This document shows, one piece after another, positions 8,344 through 16,317 of a DNA stretch of 64,000 bases (the stretch's first letter is position 1; each line of letters starts with the position of its first letter). Both the position numbers and the translations under genes were made by a program. The stretch covers positions 62,001 through 126,000 of the forward strand of contig NZ_JACHVB010000012.1 in NCBI RefSeq assembly GCF_014230085.1, read 5' to 3'. The notes under the pieces were generated by a model. It was given only the letters and a program-made list of their open reading frames with translations, was not told where the DNA came from and made no database searches. This DNA comes from Ruficoccus amylovorans. GTDB lineage: Bacteria; Verrucomicrobiota; Verrucomicrobiia; Opitutales; Cerasicoccaceae.

Positions 8344-10245
8344 TCAGGCGATCGTGCTCGGCGTCGCCGTCTGCCGGTGGGTGAGGGTGACGGTGTTGGT
8401 CTGCTCCGGCGGCCACAGTTGTTGCGGCGCGCACTCCAGTTCGTCGATTTTTACCGACGGGTCCTGAAGGTGAAGGGCCAGCTTGCGCTTGAGGGTATGG
8501 AGGCGGGAGAGCAGCCCGGCGTAGCGGCGCTCAAGCACCTCCCATCCGAAGCTGCGGTAGTTCTCGTGCCAGAGGGATTCGTGAACGTCGCGCAACTGCC
8601 CGACCGAGTCGCTCAACTGCCCCAGCAGCGAATCGTGGACGCGGCGCAGTGTGGGTAAATCGTTGCTCTGGTAAGCCGGGCGCAGGGTCAGGTGGAGCTC
8701 GCACTTGGCGTGCAGGAGTGAGGCCACCCGGCGGGGAAAGTCCAGTCGCCGGTCCTCGTGGCGGTTGGCGGGAGCCTGGCTGAGTGCCTCGGCAGTGCGC
8801 TTGAAATGGGCGGCGTATTCGTGGCGTATCTGGTGTTCGAGAAAGCCCAGCAGCGGGTCGTGCCAGAAGATCCACTTGTCGGCGTTGGCCTCGTAGTCGG
8901 CGGGGCTGTCCGCCGGGACGAGGGCGGGAGCGCTGGCTGCGAACCAGGAGTCAAACGTGCCGTCCACGCTCCCGGCGAAGTTCGAGGCGTGCGTGCAGGC
9001 GGTATCCTCCGGGGATTGGCCGTAGGCGAGGTCTCCGAATATCTGCACGGCGGGCAGGGCCGAGAAAATGTCGCACTCCATACCGTCGTCGCCCCACATG
9101 GTAACGACGGCCTCGTCGAGCTTCTCGCGGCGGGCGGCGGCCATCCCGGCGTTCAGTGTGTCGCGGGAGTGGGGGAGCTGGGCCCAGAAGCGGTTCCAGG
9201 TCCAGATGCCCGCCGCGAAGAGCGGTTTTTTGCCCAACTGTCGGTGACGGTCGATCCACTCGTCGTAAAACTCGCTCTGCGTGTGGTAGTAGTCCCAATA
9301 GACAAGCTCAACGCCCTCGGGAATCTGCGCGCTGATGGCGGGGTCGATACGGGAGTCGCGGTCGTAGTAATTGTTGGTCCTCGAGCCGAGCCGGAAAAAC
9401 ATGTCGCTCCAGATCATGGGATGCAGGCCGTGGCGCTCGCAGGTGGCGACGGTTTTGCTCAGATGCTCGCAGAGGATTTCAAAGGGCGGGCGCAGGCCGT
9501 TCTTGAGCCGGTACAGGCCGGAGCCGATACCGTGCGCCTCGTCCATGCCGATGTGGATGCGTTTGCTGCGGAAGGGGGTCGAGGCTGCGACGATCATTTT
9601 TTCGACAAACGCGTCGGTCTCGTCATCCCCGGCCAGCAGGACGCCGTCGGTATCTTTCAGGTGCCGGTAGGTAGGCCACTGGAGCACCTGCTCAAGGTGA
9701 CCGAGCGTCTGGATGCACGGGATGACCTCCATCCCGAAGGCGGCGGCGTAGTTATCAATACTTTTCAACTCCTCCTGGCTGTAGCCGCCCCGAAAATAGC
9801 CGAAAACCGGTTCGCCGGGGATCTCGTAAGTGTCCTCGGTGTAGAGCATCACCTCGTTGATCCCGATCAACGCGAAGTGCCGGATGAGCTTCTTGACCGT
9901 ATCCAGGCGCAGGACGCCGTTGCGGGAGACATCGAGCATCGCCCCGAGCTGACGAAAACTGCTCTTCTGATCCAGCGAAACTGGCGGTAGCCCGGACTCC
10001 AACTGCCCCATCAAAATACCCAGCGCCCGGAAAGCCGCCGCCGGTTGCGAGTAGTAAATCCGGGCCGTCTGGCCCGGCCCGGCCTCAAACAGAAATCCGG
10101 GCCGTTCCGCCGGACAGGGGACGAACTCGATTTCCCAGCCTAGCGCGTTGTCGCGGAAGCGGTGCGGAAAAGCGCGTGTGATCTCATCGAGTGCGACTGA
10201 CAACTCCGCCGGAGTGCGACGAAAAATTTTGAGCGTGCGGGGCAT
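8344..10245 (-). CDS. GH20-like beta-N-acetylhexosaminidase family protein
   Basis: A 633-residue protein with an N-terminal alpha/beta domain (about 1-95) and a TIM barrel like glycoside hydrolase family 20, which removes terminal N-acetylhexosamines by substrate-assisted catalysis. The catalytic Asp-Glu pair is visible in I-H-I-G-M-D-E-A-H-G-I-G near residue 235, with barrel strands around R-N-G-V-L-R-L-D-T-V-K-K and E-V-I-P-C-I-Q-T-L-G-H. The C-terminal 200 residues are helical. The ATG at 10245 (MPRTLKIF) is preferred over an upstream frame extension that would overlap the gene above. No signal peptide is seen, implying cytosolic action on imported sugar. It follows the exported protein at 10292 by 46 bases, so both probably share the operator-bearing promoter at 10957-10975. 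Substrate is inferred. Confidence 0.82.
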   Translation of the reverse strand: MPRTLKIFRRTPAELSVALDEITRAFPHRFRDNALGWEIEFVPCPAERPGFLFEAGPGQTARIYYSQPAAAFRALGILMGQLESGLPPVSLDQKSSFRQLGAMLDVSRNGVLRLDTVKKLIRHFALIGINEVMLYTEDTYEIPGEPVFGYFRGGYSQEELKSIDNYAAAFGMEVIPCIQTLGHLEQVLQWPTYRHLKDTDGVLLAGDDETDAFVEKMIVAASTPFRSKRIHIGMDEAHGIGSGLYRLKNGLRPPFEILCEHLSKTVATCERHGLHPMIWSDMFFRLGSRTNNYYDRDSRIDPAISAQIPEGVELVYWDYYHTQSEFYDEWIDRHRQLGKKPLFAAGIWTWNRFWAQLPHSRDTLNAGMAAARREKLDEAVVTMWGDDGMECDIFSALPAVQIFGDLAYGQSPEDTACTHASNFAGSVDGTFDSWFAASAPALVPADSPADYEANADKWIFWHDPLLGFLEHQIRHEYAAHFKRTAEALSQAPANRHEDRRLDFPRRVASLLHAKCELHLTLRPAYQSNDLPTLRRVHDSLLGQLSDSVGQLRDVHESLWHENYRSFGWEVLERRYAGLLSRLHTLKRKLALHLQDPSVKIDELECAPQQLWPPEQTNTVTLTHRQTATPSTIA

Positions 10246-10291
10246 AAGAATGGAGAAAGTGACCTGTGTGCCGAATGCGTCTGCGGCAGGA

Positions 10292-10915
10292 TTACTGGAT
10301 GAGCGTGATCGACTCCACGTAGGCGTCCTGCCGGGTGTTGGCGGCTTCCTCGTTTTCAAAACGCAACCGCAGGTCACCGACCTTGGACAGGGTCTCGCTC
10401 AGGCTGCTGCGCCCACTCTCGCGTGTCATGGTTTTCTGTGACAGCGGGAGAATCAACGTGACGGTTTCGCCGCCGGGGACCGGTGGCATGGCGTCTGCGT
10501 CGGTCTGCCAGATCGTTTCATCCGCACCGCCGCGCACGACGAGGCGGAGCTTTGTGGGCGCGGAGGGCTGGCCGTAGCCGCCCGAGTCGTCCGCGAGCCG
10601 GAGCGTGACCGCGACCGACTGATAGCCGCTGAGGTCTTGCAGATTTTCCGGCAAGGCGGCCAGCCGCATGTTGGCATTGTTACCGGCGTCCCAGTTGAGC
10701 TGGAAAAGCGCGGCTTTGCCGCCTGTCTGGCTGGGAGCCTTGGACAGGGTGGCGGGACCGGCGGAGGCCGCGCTGCCGAATGCGTTCCAGCGCTTTTGCA
10801 GGTCGGCGGTAGTGGCGTAGCTATCAAAGTTTTCGAGGACGATTTCCGCCGCCTGGGTGGAAACGGTAAGCACGGAACACAGAATCAGTGCGAGAATAGG
10901 TGCGCTTAGCTTCAT
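10292..10915 (-). CDS. Secreted protein, paralogue of the PEP-CTERM protein at 17658 but without the sorting tail
   Basis: A 207-residue protein with a signal peptide (M-K-L-S-A-P-I-L-A-L...T-Q-A-A). The mature part is clearly homologous to the protein at 17658-18362: E-N-F-D-S-Y-A-T-T-A-D-L-Q-K-R-W-N-A-F-G against D-N-F-N-E-Y-S-T-T-G-E-L-Q-A-V-W-N-S-F-G, both with D-W-x-A-G-N-N-A-N-M-R and L-R-L-R-F-E-N near the end. It looks like a single carbohydrate-binding-like beta-sandwich. It ends at I-T-L-I-Q, exactly where the paralogue continues into its PEP-CTERM tail, so it should be released rather than surface-anchored. First gene of a two-gene minus-strand unit with the GH20-like hydrolase. 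Start ATG at 10915. Confidence 0.75.
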   Translation of the reverse strand: MKLSAPILALILCSVLTVSTQAAEIVLENFDSYATTADLQKRWNAFGSAASAGPATLSKAPSQTGGKAALFQLNWDAGNNANMRLAALPENLQDLSGYQSVAVTLRLADDSGGYGQPSAPTKLRLVVRGGADETIWQTDADAMPPVPGGETVTLILPLSQKTMTRESGRSSLSETLSKVGDLRLRFENEEAANTRQDAYVESITLIQ

Positions 10916-10956
10916 GGCCTTAATATAAATATATTCCCATCGTGTAATCAATTAAA

Positions 10957-10975
10957 AACTTCATTAAGTGAAGTT
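10957..10975. promoter_or_regulatory. Operator site A of the ROK-linked regulon
   Basis: AACTTCATTAAGTGAAGTT is a 19 bp dyad with perfect 7-base arms. It lies 42 bases before the secreted-protein gene read leftward. The same core TTCATTAAGTGAA recurs at 11060-11072 (reverse), 16193-16205 and 17595-17607. Confidence 0.75.
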
Positions 10976-11031
10976 ATTGGGGTGTGCGAATGCTTATGTG
11001 ATTAAAGCGAACATGCTCTAGCTGTTTTACG

Positions 11032-11060
11032 TTGACACAAGAGTACGGTTGTGAATTATT
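11032..11060 (+). promoter_or_regulatory. Candidate sigma-70 promoter for the SSS symporter
   Basis: A perfect -35 TTGACA at 11032-11037 is followed after 16 bases by AATTAT at 11054-11059, which abuts operator site B. This spacing places the operator over the -10 and start site, as expected for repression. The same arrangement (-35, ~17 bases, weak -10 merging into the operator) is seen before the ROK gene and the PEP-CTERM gene. Confidence 0.55.
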
Positions 11061-11074
11061 TCACTTAATGAAAT
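11058..11074. promoter_or_regulatory. Operator site B of the ROK-linked regulon
   Basis: ATTTCACTTAATGAAAT, a 17 bp dyad whose core TTCACTTAATGAA is the reverse complement of the core of sites A, C and D. It is placed just downstream of a consensus -35 box and about 95 bases before the symporter start codon. Confidence 0.75.
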
Positions 11075-11169
11075 AAATACCCTTGCACTGCCCCGTAATC
11101 ATTTGCCGTGGACGGCAGGCGGTACTAGGTGTGACTCTCCCCGACGCCGAAGCGAATAACATCTTTCCC

Positions 11170-13227
11170 ATGAATCTACACTGGATCGACTGGCTGATAA
11201 TCGGCCTGCTGCTGGCCTTCCTCATCGGCGTGGCCGTCCGCACGCATATGCTGACGCGTAGCGTGGCCGACTTCCTGGCGGGCAACCGTTGCGCGGGGCG
11301 CTATCTGCTGACGATGGCGGACGGGATGGCCGGGCTGGGGGCGATCTCCATCGCGGCGAATTTCGAGAAGTTCTACGAGGCTGGGTTCGCGGGCGCGTGG
11401 TGGGAGCAGGTGCTGGCGCCGCTCGGACTGATCCTGGCGTTGTCCGGGTTTGTCATCTATCGCTACCGCGAGACCCGCGCCCTGACCATGGCGCAGTTTT
11501 TCGAGATGCGCTACAGTCGCCGCTTCCGTGTCTTCGCCGGGATGCTGGCGTTTCTGTCGGGTGTGCTCAACTACGGGATATTCCCCGCCGTGACGGCGCG
11601 CTTTCTGGTTTACTTCTGCGGCTTGCCGGTGCGGATGGAGGTGCTGGGGTTTTCCTTTCCGACTATCGCACCGGTCATGTTTCTGTTGCTGGCGGTGGCG
11701 CTGACACTGACGCTGTCGGGGGGGCAGATTGCCGTCATGATTACGGATTTCTTCCAGGGGCAGATGGTGCAGATTACGATCCTGATCTGCTTCTTCGTGT
11801 TGATTTCGCAGATCAGTTGGACGGAGTTGATCGAGGGGCTGAAAATGGCCCCCGAGCAGGCTTCACGGCTGAACCCGTTCGAGCAGGAGGATACGAAGGG
11901 ATTCAACCCGGCGTTCTTTGTCATGATCGGGATTTTGAACGTGTACGGCTTCAAGGCCTGGCAGGGTTCGCAGGGCTACAACGCCGCGCCGAAAAGCCCG
12001 CACGAGGCACGCATGGCAAACATCCTGGGGATGTTCCGGGCACAGGTGTTGTTTCTGCTCTCGATGCTCTGTCCGTTGTTTGTTTTCGCCATGCTGCATC
12101 TGCCGCAGTTTTCCGGGCAGGCCGAGACGGTCAACGCCGTGCTGGCCACGATTGAAAACCCGCAGATACAGGAGCAGATGCGAGTGCCCGCCGGCTTATC
12201 TGAACTGCTTCCCATCGGCGTGATGGGGCTCTTTGTGGCAATGATTATTTCGGCGGCCGTTTCCACAGACGATACCTATCTGCACTCGTGGGGGTCGATT
12301 TTTATCCAGGATGTGGTCATGCCATTGCGCAAAAAACCGCTCAGCCCGAAGGCCCATATGTGGCTCCTGCGCGGGGCGATCGTTGGGGTGGCGGCCTTTG
12401 CATTCTGCTTTAGCCTGCTGTTCCCGCTGAACGAATACATCTACATGTACTTCCAGATCACGGGGGCGATTTACCTGGGTGGGGCCGGAGCGGTCATCCT
12501 TGGGGGGCTATACTGGAAACGCGGCTCGGTGGAGGGCGCGTGGGCGGCGATGATTATCGGCTCGGCGGTGGCGGTGTGCGGGATCGTGCTACGCAACATT
12601 ATCTGGCCATACCTGCTGCCGGACTGGAAGCTCGCGCATCCTGCGCAGGGGTGGCTGCAAGGGCTGCCCGAGGCGTTTCCGCTCGATGGGGTGCAGATGT
12701 CGCTGATCGCGGCCCTGTCGGCGGCGACAGCGTATGTGGCTGGTTCTCTGCTGTCGAAGCGCCCGCCGGTCAATATGGACAAGCTGTTGCACCGGGGGCA
12801 GTACGCGGTCGAGCAGGCCGGGCACCATCCGGCGGGTTCGGCTGAGCAGCCGGGGACGCTGGCCGTCCCGCGTCCGGCGAGTTGGAGAAAACGCGCCTAC
12901 CTGCTGCTGGGGATCAGCGCGGACTTCACGCGCGGTGACCGGTTCATATACCTGTTCGCCACTTGCTTCGCGCTGTTCTGGTTTGCCTGCTTCCTGGTCG
13001 GGACTCTCATCGCAACGACCACCGGCATCTCGGAGGAAAGCTGGATTCACTGGTGGGGCTTCAAGGTCGCGGTCACGATCCTGATCGCGCTGGTGGCAAC
13101 GGTCTGGTTCCTGATTGGGGGTATCCGCGACTTGGGGGATTTCGTGCACCATTTGAAAGCCGTCAAACGCGACGTCAATGATGATGGCTCCGTCCGCGGC
13201 GACGAGCATTTGCAGGAAAGCGATTAA
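11170..13227 (+). CDS. SSS-family sodium:solute symporter
   Basis: A 685-residue polytopic inner-membrane protein of the sodium:solute symporter family. It has about thirteen hydrophobic helices over residues 1-560, the early R-S-V-A-D-F-L-A-G-N-R-C-A-G-R-Y-L segment typical of the family, F-V-I-Y-R-Y-R-E-T-R-A-L-T-M-A-Q-F-F-E-M-R-Y in the fourth helix region and D-D-T-Y-L-H-S-W-G near residue 370. The C-terminal 140 residues form an extension with two further helices, shared with the paralogue at 49080-51113. It should import a sugar or related solute with sodium; position between GH20-like genes suggests amino sugars or their oligomers, which is inference. The ATG at 11170 gives a typical N-terminus. 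Operator site B lies upstream and a strong terminator downstream. Confidence 0.88.
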   Translation: MNLHWIDWLIIGLLLAFLIGVAVRTHMLTRSVADFLAGNRCAGRYLLTMADGMAGLGAISIAANFEKFYEAGFAGAWWEQVLAPLGLILALSGFVIYRYRETRALTMAQFFEMRYSRRFRVFAGMLAFLSGVLNYGIFPAVTARFLVYFCGLPVRMEVLGFSFPTIAPVMFLLLAVALTLTLSGGQIAVMITDFFQGQMVQITILICFFVLISQISWTELIEGLKMAPEQASRLNPFEQEDTKGFNPAFFVMIGILNVYGFKAWQGSQGYNAAPKSPHEARMANILGMFRAQVLFLLSMLCPLFVFAMLHLPQFSGQAETVNAVLATIENPQIQEQMRVPAGLSELLPIGVMGLFVAMIISAAVSTDDTYLHSWGSIFIQDVVMPLRKKPLSPKAHMWLLRGAIVGVAAFAFCFSLLFPLNEYIYMYFQITGAIYLGGAGAVILGGLYWKRGSVEGAWAAMIIGSAVAVCGIVLRNIIWPYLLPDWKLAHPAQGWLQGLPEAFPLDGVQMSLIAALSAATAYVAGSLLSKRPPVNMDKLLHRGQYAVEQAGHHPAGSAEQPGTLAVPRPASWRKRAYLLLGISADFTRGDRFIYLFATCFALFWFACFLVGTLIATTTGISEESWIHWWGFKVAVTILIALVATVWFLIGGIRDLGDFVHHLKAVKRDVNDDGSVRGDEHLQESD

Positions 13228-13256
13228 TACCGACTCCAGGTAGCTTTTAGGGTTAT

Positions 13257-13292
13257 GCGAGAGGGTGTTTTTTGAAAAAAACACCCTCTCGC
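13257..13292. terminator. Strong hairpin terminator after the symporter
   Basis: GCGAGAGGGTGTTTTTT is followed almost at once by AAAAAAACACCCTCTCGC, a perfect 17 bp inverted repeat with A/T-rich tip. It lies 30 bases after the symporter stop. The stem is symmetrical, so it could act in both directions, but the nearest minus-strand gene on the right ends at 13507. Confidence 0.8.
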
Positions 13293-13506
13293 GCTCTCCA
13301 AAAAACCTTTGAGCCAGAACTTCGTTCCTTCGCAAAAACGGCAACCTTCAAACCCGGAGCGAATCGGTTTTTAGGCGATGGCCAGGTTGGGACAACTGCC
13401 TTGTATCCTCAGCTCGATTCGGAGCAGATGGATAAACTACTTAGGCGAAGATCACTCTATGCCATTCGGTCTTTGAGCAGGCGGCTACGACTCTATTTAA
13501 ACCGCG

Positions 13507-14364
13507 CTAGCGGTCAGCAATGACGTTGGCATAGGTCACGGTGCCTTTTTTCATCAACTCCGTGTGGCCGTCCACAAAGGCCACGGGGACGGCACCGCGG
13601 GCACGGTAGCGGAGAGCTCCGCCGACACCATCGGCGTCCGATCCGGTCGGGATCAGCCGGTCCAGGGGTTCCGGGCTGTCGGAGGTGCGAAAGGCGGAAG
13701 GGTTGGAAAAGCTGGCGTTGGAGTAACTGCTGTTGCTGCGCTGCGTGCCCTCGCCGACGAGAATGACCTCGGTCGGCCTTAGGATTCCGGATTGGCGCAG
13801 GCGTGTGTCCCCGTTGCTGATGTCTGCGCAGATCAGGCCGTGCACGGAATAGGTGGAGGGGACGACACCCTGCCTGAAACTGCCGTCACGGACCGGGATT
13901 TCCGCCAGCGGCGAGACGAAAATGTTTCTGGCGCTCTCGCCGGAGCCGCTCTCCTGGTTGAGGTAGGGCGAAAGCTCGACTGTCCAGATGCGCTCGCCCT
14001 CGCCGGGCTTATAGAAGTAGCCGGGCGGGTAACGGCCCTCGTGCTCGGTGGCGTAGAGATTCAACGCGGTGGCAATCTGGCGCAGGTTGCTGATGGAGGT
14101 CGATTCCCGGGCCGACTGACGGGTGTACTGGACGACGGGGATGAGGATGGCGCTGAGGATGGCGATGACCGCAATCACCGTCAGCAGTTCAATCAGGCTG
14201 AAGGCGGGGGTGCAACTGCGGCCCGGTGCCGGGGCCGTCGTGCCGGAGAGACGCGTGCGCTGGTTGTTTCCGCGGATGTGGGTTTGCGCCTGTGATATGC
14301 GTGCCTGCAAGGTGGTGCCTGCTGCCGGTTTTGCTCGTTCAGCCTGTGTGCCTGTCATTGTCAT
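13507..14364 (-). CDS. Type II pseudopilin-like protein (prepilin N-methylation domain)
   Basis: A 285-residue protein with a class III prepilin signal, A-F-S-L-I-E-L-L-T-V-I-A-V-I-A, here preceded by an unusually long ~54-residue basic leader instead of the usual 5-25. Ala rather than Gly sits before the cleavage Phe. The mature part has the helix N-L-R-Q-I-A-T-A-L-N-L-Y-A-T-E-H-E-G-R-Y-P-P-G and the late F-V-D-G-H-T block found in the large pseudopilin-like family of Verrucomicrobiota and Planctomycetes, whose role is not well understood. The ATG at 14364 has a plausible TAAGG ribosome binding site eight bases upstream. It lies within the ROK-linked locus but no copy of the operator is seen upstream. 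Confidence 0.8.
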   Translation of the reverse strand: MTMTGTQAERAKPAAGTTLQARISQAQTHIRGNNQRTRLSGTTAPAPGRSCTPAFSLIELLTVIAVIAILSAILIPVVQYTRQSARESTSISNLRQIATALNLYATEHEGRYPPGYFYKPGEGERIWTVELSPYLNQESGSGESARNIFVSPLAEIPVRDGSFRQGVVPSTYSVHGLICADISNGDTRLRQSGILRPTEVILVGEGTQRSNSSYSNASFSNPSAFRTSDSPEPLDRLIPTGSDADGVGGALRYRARGAVPVAFVDGHTELMKKGTVTYANVIADR

Positions 14365-14648
14365 CGCCTTAATGCCTGTGTGGTTAAGTTTTCTGTTCGT
14401 TCGGGATTTACTGAGCGGGGCTCCAGGTTGTGTGGGAGTAGGTTGTTTATGCCTGAGAGTATGTGTGCTAGGATAAATGGGTCAAATGCGGGCGTGCATA
14501 TTCGAGAGTGGATGAAGTGGAGTCTTAGCGGAAAGCAGGCCCTGGGCCAATCCCGGCAAGCCGCTGCGTATGATGATCGGATTGTGTATGTGACCGATGG
14601 TAAAAAGGATGCGTTTTATGTTAATAAGCGGATTAAGCTCAGCGGAAT

Positions 14649-16100
14649 TCAGGATGCGCTCAGCGCGACATCTTCGGGCGTGGGAGCACAGGCGCTCAGG
14701 CTGTGCCGGAAGTTGATCAGCAGGTATTCGTTGCGTTCCCAAGGGAAGAGGGGGGTGTGCCTGCGCGGGTCGTCGGGGAAGCGTTCGTGTTCCCAGACCG
14801 TTTCGAGCCAGGCCAGCCAGTCGCGGCCTTCAGCGGCGAGGGTGTCGTCGAGGATCGTGCCTGGTCCCTGTTCGGCGAGAACGGCGCCTCGTCGGTAGAG
14901 GTAGGCCATCCAGCCGGTGAATTTACACAACGTCTCGTAGGCTCGCCGCTCGCGGCGGATGTGACCGGTGGCGCCACTCAAGCAATCAAAGACTTCGTTC
15001 CAGTCTTCGGACCGTTGCTGTAAGTGGGCGACGGTATTGCTGCCCGGCTCGGCTTTGAGGATGGCCAGGTATTCGTCGCGCCGGGGGGAAAGTTCAAACA
15101 TGCGGCACAGCGGTTGGACGAGATCGGGATGGGGGACAGCCCCGTGGAAATCCTCTACATGCGAACGCACGGAGCGCACAAGGGTGAGCGAACCGGTAGC
15201 CATCGCATCGGAGGCGACACGGAGTGCGGGCCACAGGCAGTCGTGCAGGTAGCGCATCGGCGTCCATATGGTTGTGAGGGCGCCGAGGATTTCGCCGCGT
15301 CCGCGCAGGGATTGGTAGGAGCACATGCGCTCGATGTTTGGCAGAGCGAAGTCGCCCGGCAGCGCCTGCTGGTCGTAAGTAATCAGCCCCGGGCAGAGCA
15401 GCGCCTGGAAGCCTTTATCCAGTACGGAGCGGGTGAGTCCGTCGGTGACTTCGGGCGCGTACTGCCAGAGCGCGATGACGATGTCGGCCGGGATGATATC
15501 CAGCAGTCCGGTGTCGTAACTGGCCTGATCGACCCACATGATCATTTTGCGTCCGAGCGCCTGAAGCTCTCCGTGGATGAAGCGGACGTACTCGGCGAAA
15601 ATATCCACCTCGCGACGTGTACGCAAAGCCTCCGCGGTCAGCGGATGGCCGCCGAGGTTGACCTCGTCGAGCCCGACGTGGATGTACTCGGAGGGGAAAA
15701 TGTCCGTGAGCTCGCGCAGGAGTTTCTGCATCAGTGCGCGTGTGTCCGGGTGCAAGGGACAGATCGCGGTAAAGTCGTCGTCGCTCTCCTTCAAGTGGTG
15801 GTACGCGGGGTGGCGGGTCAGGTAACGCGAGTGGCCGAGCGTTTCCAATTCGGGGATGAGCGTGACACCCCGGTCCTGCGCGTAGCGGACCAGCGCCCGC
15901 ATCTCGTCCCCCGAGTAGGCATGTGGATCTCCGATGCCGGGCACCCCCGTGAAATCCAGGCTGCACCCCTGGTCGTCGCTGAAGTGCCACAGCAGGGTAT
16001 TCATCCCTTGCCCGGCACAAAAATCGATGAGCCGCTCGTAGAACTCGCGTTTCTCCAGACAGCGGGCGCTGTCGATCATAAATCCGTGTATCTTGCTCAT
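14649..16100 (-). CDS. GH20-like glycoside hydrolase (second copy)
   Basis: A 483-residue soluble protein with a family 20-like TIM barrel starting almost at the N-terminus (G-F-M-I-D-S-A-R, then N-T-L-L-W-H-F-S-D-D-Q-G, T-L-I-P-E-L-E-T-L-G-H). The catalytic Asp-Glu pair is in Y-I-H-V-G-L-D-E-V-N-L-G-G near residue 140. It lacks the N-terminal alpha/beta domain of typical GH20 enzymes and has no signal peptide. It may process N-acetylhexosamine-containing products in the cytosol. It is divergent from the ROK regulator, and operator site C lies between the two (about 93 bases before this start), so both are likely controlled by that site. It shares only barrel-level similarity with the hydrolase at 8344. 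Confidence 0.78.
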   Translation of the reverse strand: MSKIHGFMIDSARCLEKREFYERLIDFCAGQGMNTLLWHFSDDQGCSLDFTGVPGIGDPHAYSGDEMRALVRYAQDRGVTLIPELETLGHSRYLTRHPAYHHLKESDDDFTAICPLHPDTRALMQKLLRELTDIFPSEYIHVGLDEVNLGGHPLTAEALRTRREVDIFAEYVRFIHGELQALGRKMIMWVDQASYDTGLLDIIPADIVIALWQYAPEVTDGLTRSVLDKGFQALLCPGLITYDQQALPGDFALPNIERMCSYQSLRGRGEILGALTTIWTPMRYLHDCLWPALRVASDAMATGSLTLVRSVRSHVEDFHGAVPHPDLVQPLCRMFELSPRRDEYLAILKAEPGSNTVAHLQQRSEDWNEVFDCLSGATGHIRRERRAYETLCKFTGWMAYLYRRGAVLAEQGPGTILDDTLAAEGRDWLAWLETVWEHERFPDDPRRHTPLFPWERNEYLLINFRHSLSACAPTPEDVALSAS

Positions 16101-16192
16101 ACCAAAGAGAAGAGGAGGCGCTGGGCCGGAGCGCTTTCCGCGCCTTGTGATTACTATTCAAAGTTGAAAAGCGGAATCGGTCAACTAAATAT

Positions 16193-16205
16193 TTCATTAA
16201 GTGAA
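16193..16205. promoter_or_regulatory. Operator site C between GH20-like gene and ROK repressor
   Basis: Core TTCATTAAGTGAA within the 17-base ATTTCATTAAGTGAACT (16191-16207). A rightward -35-like TTGAAA lies at 16164-16169, so the site would cover the -10/start region of the ROK promoter, giving autoregulation. Confidence 0.72.
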
Positions 16206-16317
16206 CTTTTAGGTGGCGGGATTTGGATGGCCTGGAAATCGGAAGGTATGGGTGATTGCTCCTCTGGGTGAACTATTAATCTTGCGCCGGTGGGAGTCCT
16301 GGCGGAGAACTGAAGGG

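Noticed and set aside
8758-9990. 410-codon plus-strand frame opposite the GH20-like gene
   Set aside because: Gly/Val/Ala-rich shadow without recognisable motifs, opposite a gene with a clear catalytic motif.
13272-13523. 83-codon plus-strand frame after the symporter terminator
   Set aside because: It starts inside the terminator hairpin, has no ribosome binding site, and its sequence is basic and featureless.
14482-14742. Short minus-strand frame between pseudopilin and GH20-like gene
   Set aside because: Overlaps the end of the GH20-like gene in another frame and has no protein-like pattern.
15024-16271. 415-codon plus-strand frame opposite the second GH20-like gene
   Set aside because: Shadow reading of a high-GC gene. 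It also overlaps the operator region and ROK upstream DNA.
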